DNA of 5,903 bases from NCBI GenBank assembly GCA_001804345.1, contig MHFU01000167.1, positions 8,031 to 13,933 on the forward strand, read 5' to 3'. Numbering within the stretch: position 1 is the stretch's first letter; each line of letters begins with the position of its first letter. The translations under genes and the position numbers were made by a program. This DNA is from Omnitrophica bacterium RIFOXYB12_FULL_50_7 (lineage in GTDB: Bacteria > Omnitrophota > Omnitrophia > Omnitrophales > Aquincolibacteriaceae). The notes below the pieces were generated by a model. It worked only from the letters and a program-made list of their open reading frames with translations. It searched no databases and was not told where the DNA came from. Positions 5,443-5,903 of the stretch are shown here, piece by piece.

Positions 5443-5903
5443 GCTTGCGAAGCAATATTGTCGACGGCGGTAATTTCTTAAAGGTGACTTTTTTCGGAAA
5501 ACGGCTGCCGCTCTTTGTGGGGTGGATGATCACAAGCCGGTGCAACATGAATTGCGAATATTGCAACAGTGGCAAAATCTGCTCTCGGGAGCTTGGGACA
5601 CAGGAAAGTTTTGATTTGATTGATCGGTTGGCGGCGGCGGGAACCCGGATGATCCGATTTACGGGCGGAGAGCCGCTTCTCAGGGATGACATCGGCTGTC
5701 TTCTGCGTCACGCCAAAAGCAAAGGCCTCATTACGGGATTGTCCACGAACGGCACGCTTTTGCCTGCGAGGATCCATGAGATCCAGGGAGTGGACCTTGT
5801 GTGCTTGAGTCTGGATGGTCCGGAGCCGGTGCATGACGCTTTAAGGGGAAAAGGGAGTTTTGGCCGAGCCATGAGCGCCCTTGAAGTCGCTGTCGCGCAT
5901 GGG
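5439..5903 (+). CDS. Radical SAM protein (MoaA/PqqE/SPASM-like), 5' part (runs off the right edge)
   Basis: The visible 155 residues hold the N-terminal half of a radical SAM barrel. LPLFVGWMITSRCNMNCEYC (23-42) carries the cluster ligands Cys35, Cys39 and Cys42 in CxxxCxxC. It is followed by RFTGGEPLLRDD (73-84, the GGEP SAM-binding motif), LSTNGTLLP (101-109) and LSLDGPEPVHDALRG (123-137), all typical of the MoaA/PqqE/anSME branch. This branch often ends in a SPASM or twitch domain with extra Cys clusters; that part lies beyond the window, so it cannot be checked. There is no B12-binding domain, so it is a different type from the radical SAM gene at 1684-3099. The start overlaps the stop of the 67-residue gene (ATGA), and translation is probably coupled because no good Shine-Dalgarno precedes it. 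Peptide modification and envelope-glycan roles are both open. Confidence 0.93.
   Translation, partial: MSLRSNIVDGGNFLKVTFFGKRLPLFVGWMITSRCNMNCEYCNSGKICSRELGTQESFDLIDRLAAAGTRMIRFTGGEPLLRDDIGCLLRHAKSKGLITGLSTNGTLLPARIHEIQGVDLVCLSLDGPEPVHDALRGKGSFGRAMSALEVAVAHG

Noticed and set aside
5429..5834. Minus-strand frames of 87 and 118 residues at the right end
   Set aside because: They lie antisense to a radical SAM gene whose motifs are unmistakable on the plus strand.
1..5903. CRISPR array, tRNA, rRNA, cobalamin riboswitch or CIRCE operator
   Set aside because: I looked for direct repeats with regular spacing, cloverleaf-like segments, B12-box-like sequence before the B12 enzyme, and CIRCE before the dnaJ-like gene, and saw none.

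Overview
The window looks like an accessory locus from a bacterial chromosome. It holds two genes cut by the window edges, a four-part minus-strand glycan or lipid-modification cluster, and a scar left by a transposon. The gene styles (a zinc-finger-free DnaJ, a B12-binding radical SAM enzyme, a DegT-family aminotransferase, a DPM1-like glycosyltransferase and a second radical SAM gene) fit the polysaccharide and envelope loci common in environmental bacteria such as Omnitrophota and other PVC or Nitrospirota-like lineages. That placement is inferred from gene style only and is weak.

Layout from left to right. Bases 1-668, minus strand: the 5' part of a CbpA/DnaJ-type co-chaperone, running off the left edge. 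Bases 669-862: a spacer with a hairpin and T-run (terminator) and a weak promoter candidate. Bases 863-4588, minus strand, read right to left: DegT-type PLP aminotransferase, a 250-base gap containing a possible Cys-rich 52-residue ORF, a B12-binding-domain radical SAM enzyme, and a polyprenol-phosphate-mannose-synthase-like GT2. Bases 4659-4871, minus strand: the C-terminal stump of an SGNH/GDSL hydrolase, which probably once headed this operon. Bases 4872 to about 5193: one end of an IS150-type (IS3 family) element with the C-terminal end of its transposase, which cuts off the hydrolase. Bases 5239-5903, plus strand: an unrecognised 67-residue protein whose stop overlaps (ATGA) the start of a radical SAM enzyme that runs off the right edge.

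The minus-strand genes probably act together on a surface glycan or lipid. The aminotransferase would make an amino-sugar or similar building block. The GT2 would load a sugar onto a polyprenyl phosphate carrier. The B12 radical SAM protein would carry out a difficult C-H chemistry step such as methylation or rearrangement. The lost SGNH hydrolase would have been an acyl- or acetyl-ester enzyme. No substrate can be named from sequence alone.

Base composition differs by region. Single 60-base rows I counted have 34/60 G+C (row at 301) and 36/60 (row at 5641) in the flanks, but 26/60 (1381), 25/60 (2041) and 23/60 (4321) in the central operon; the row at 3901 is an exception at 32/60. Together with the IS scar this suggests that the middle block was acquired or exchanged as a unit.
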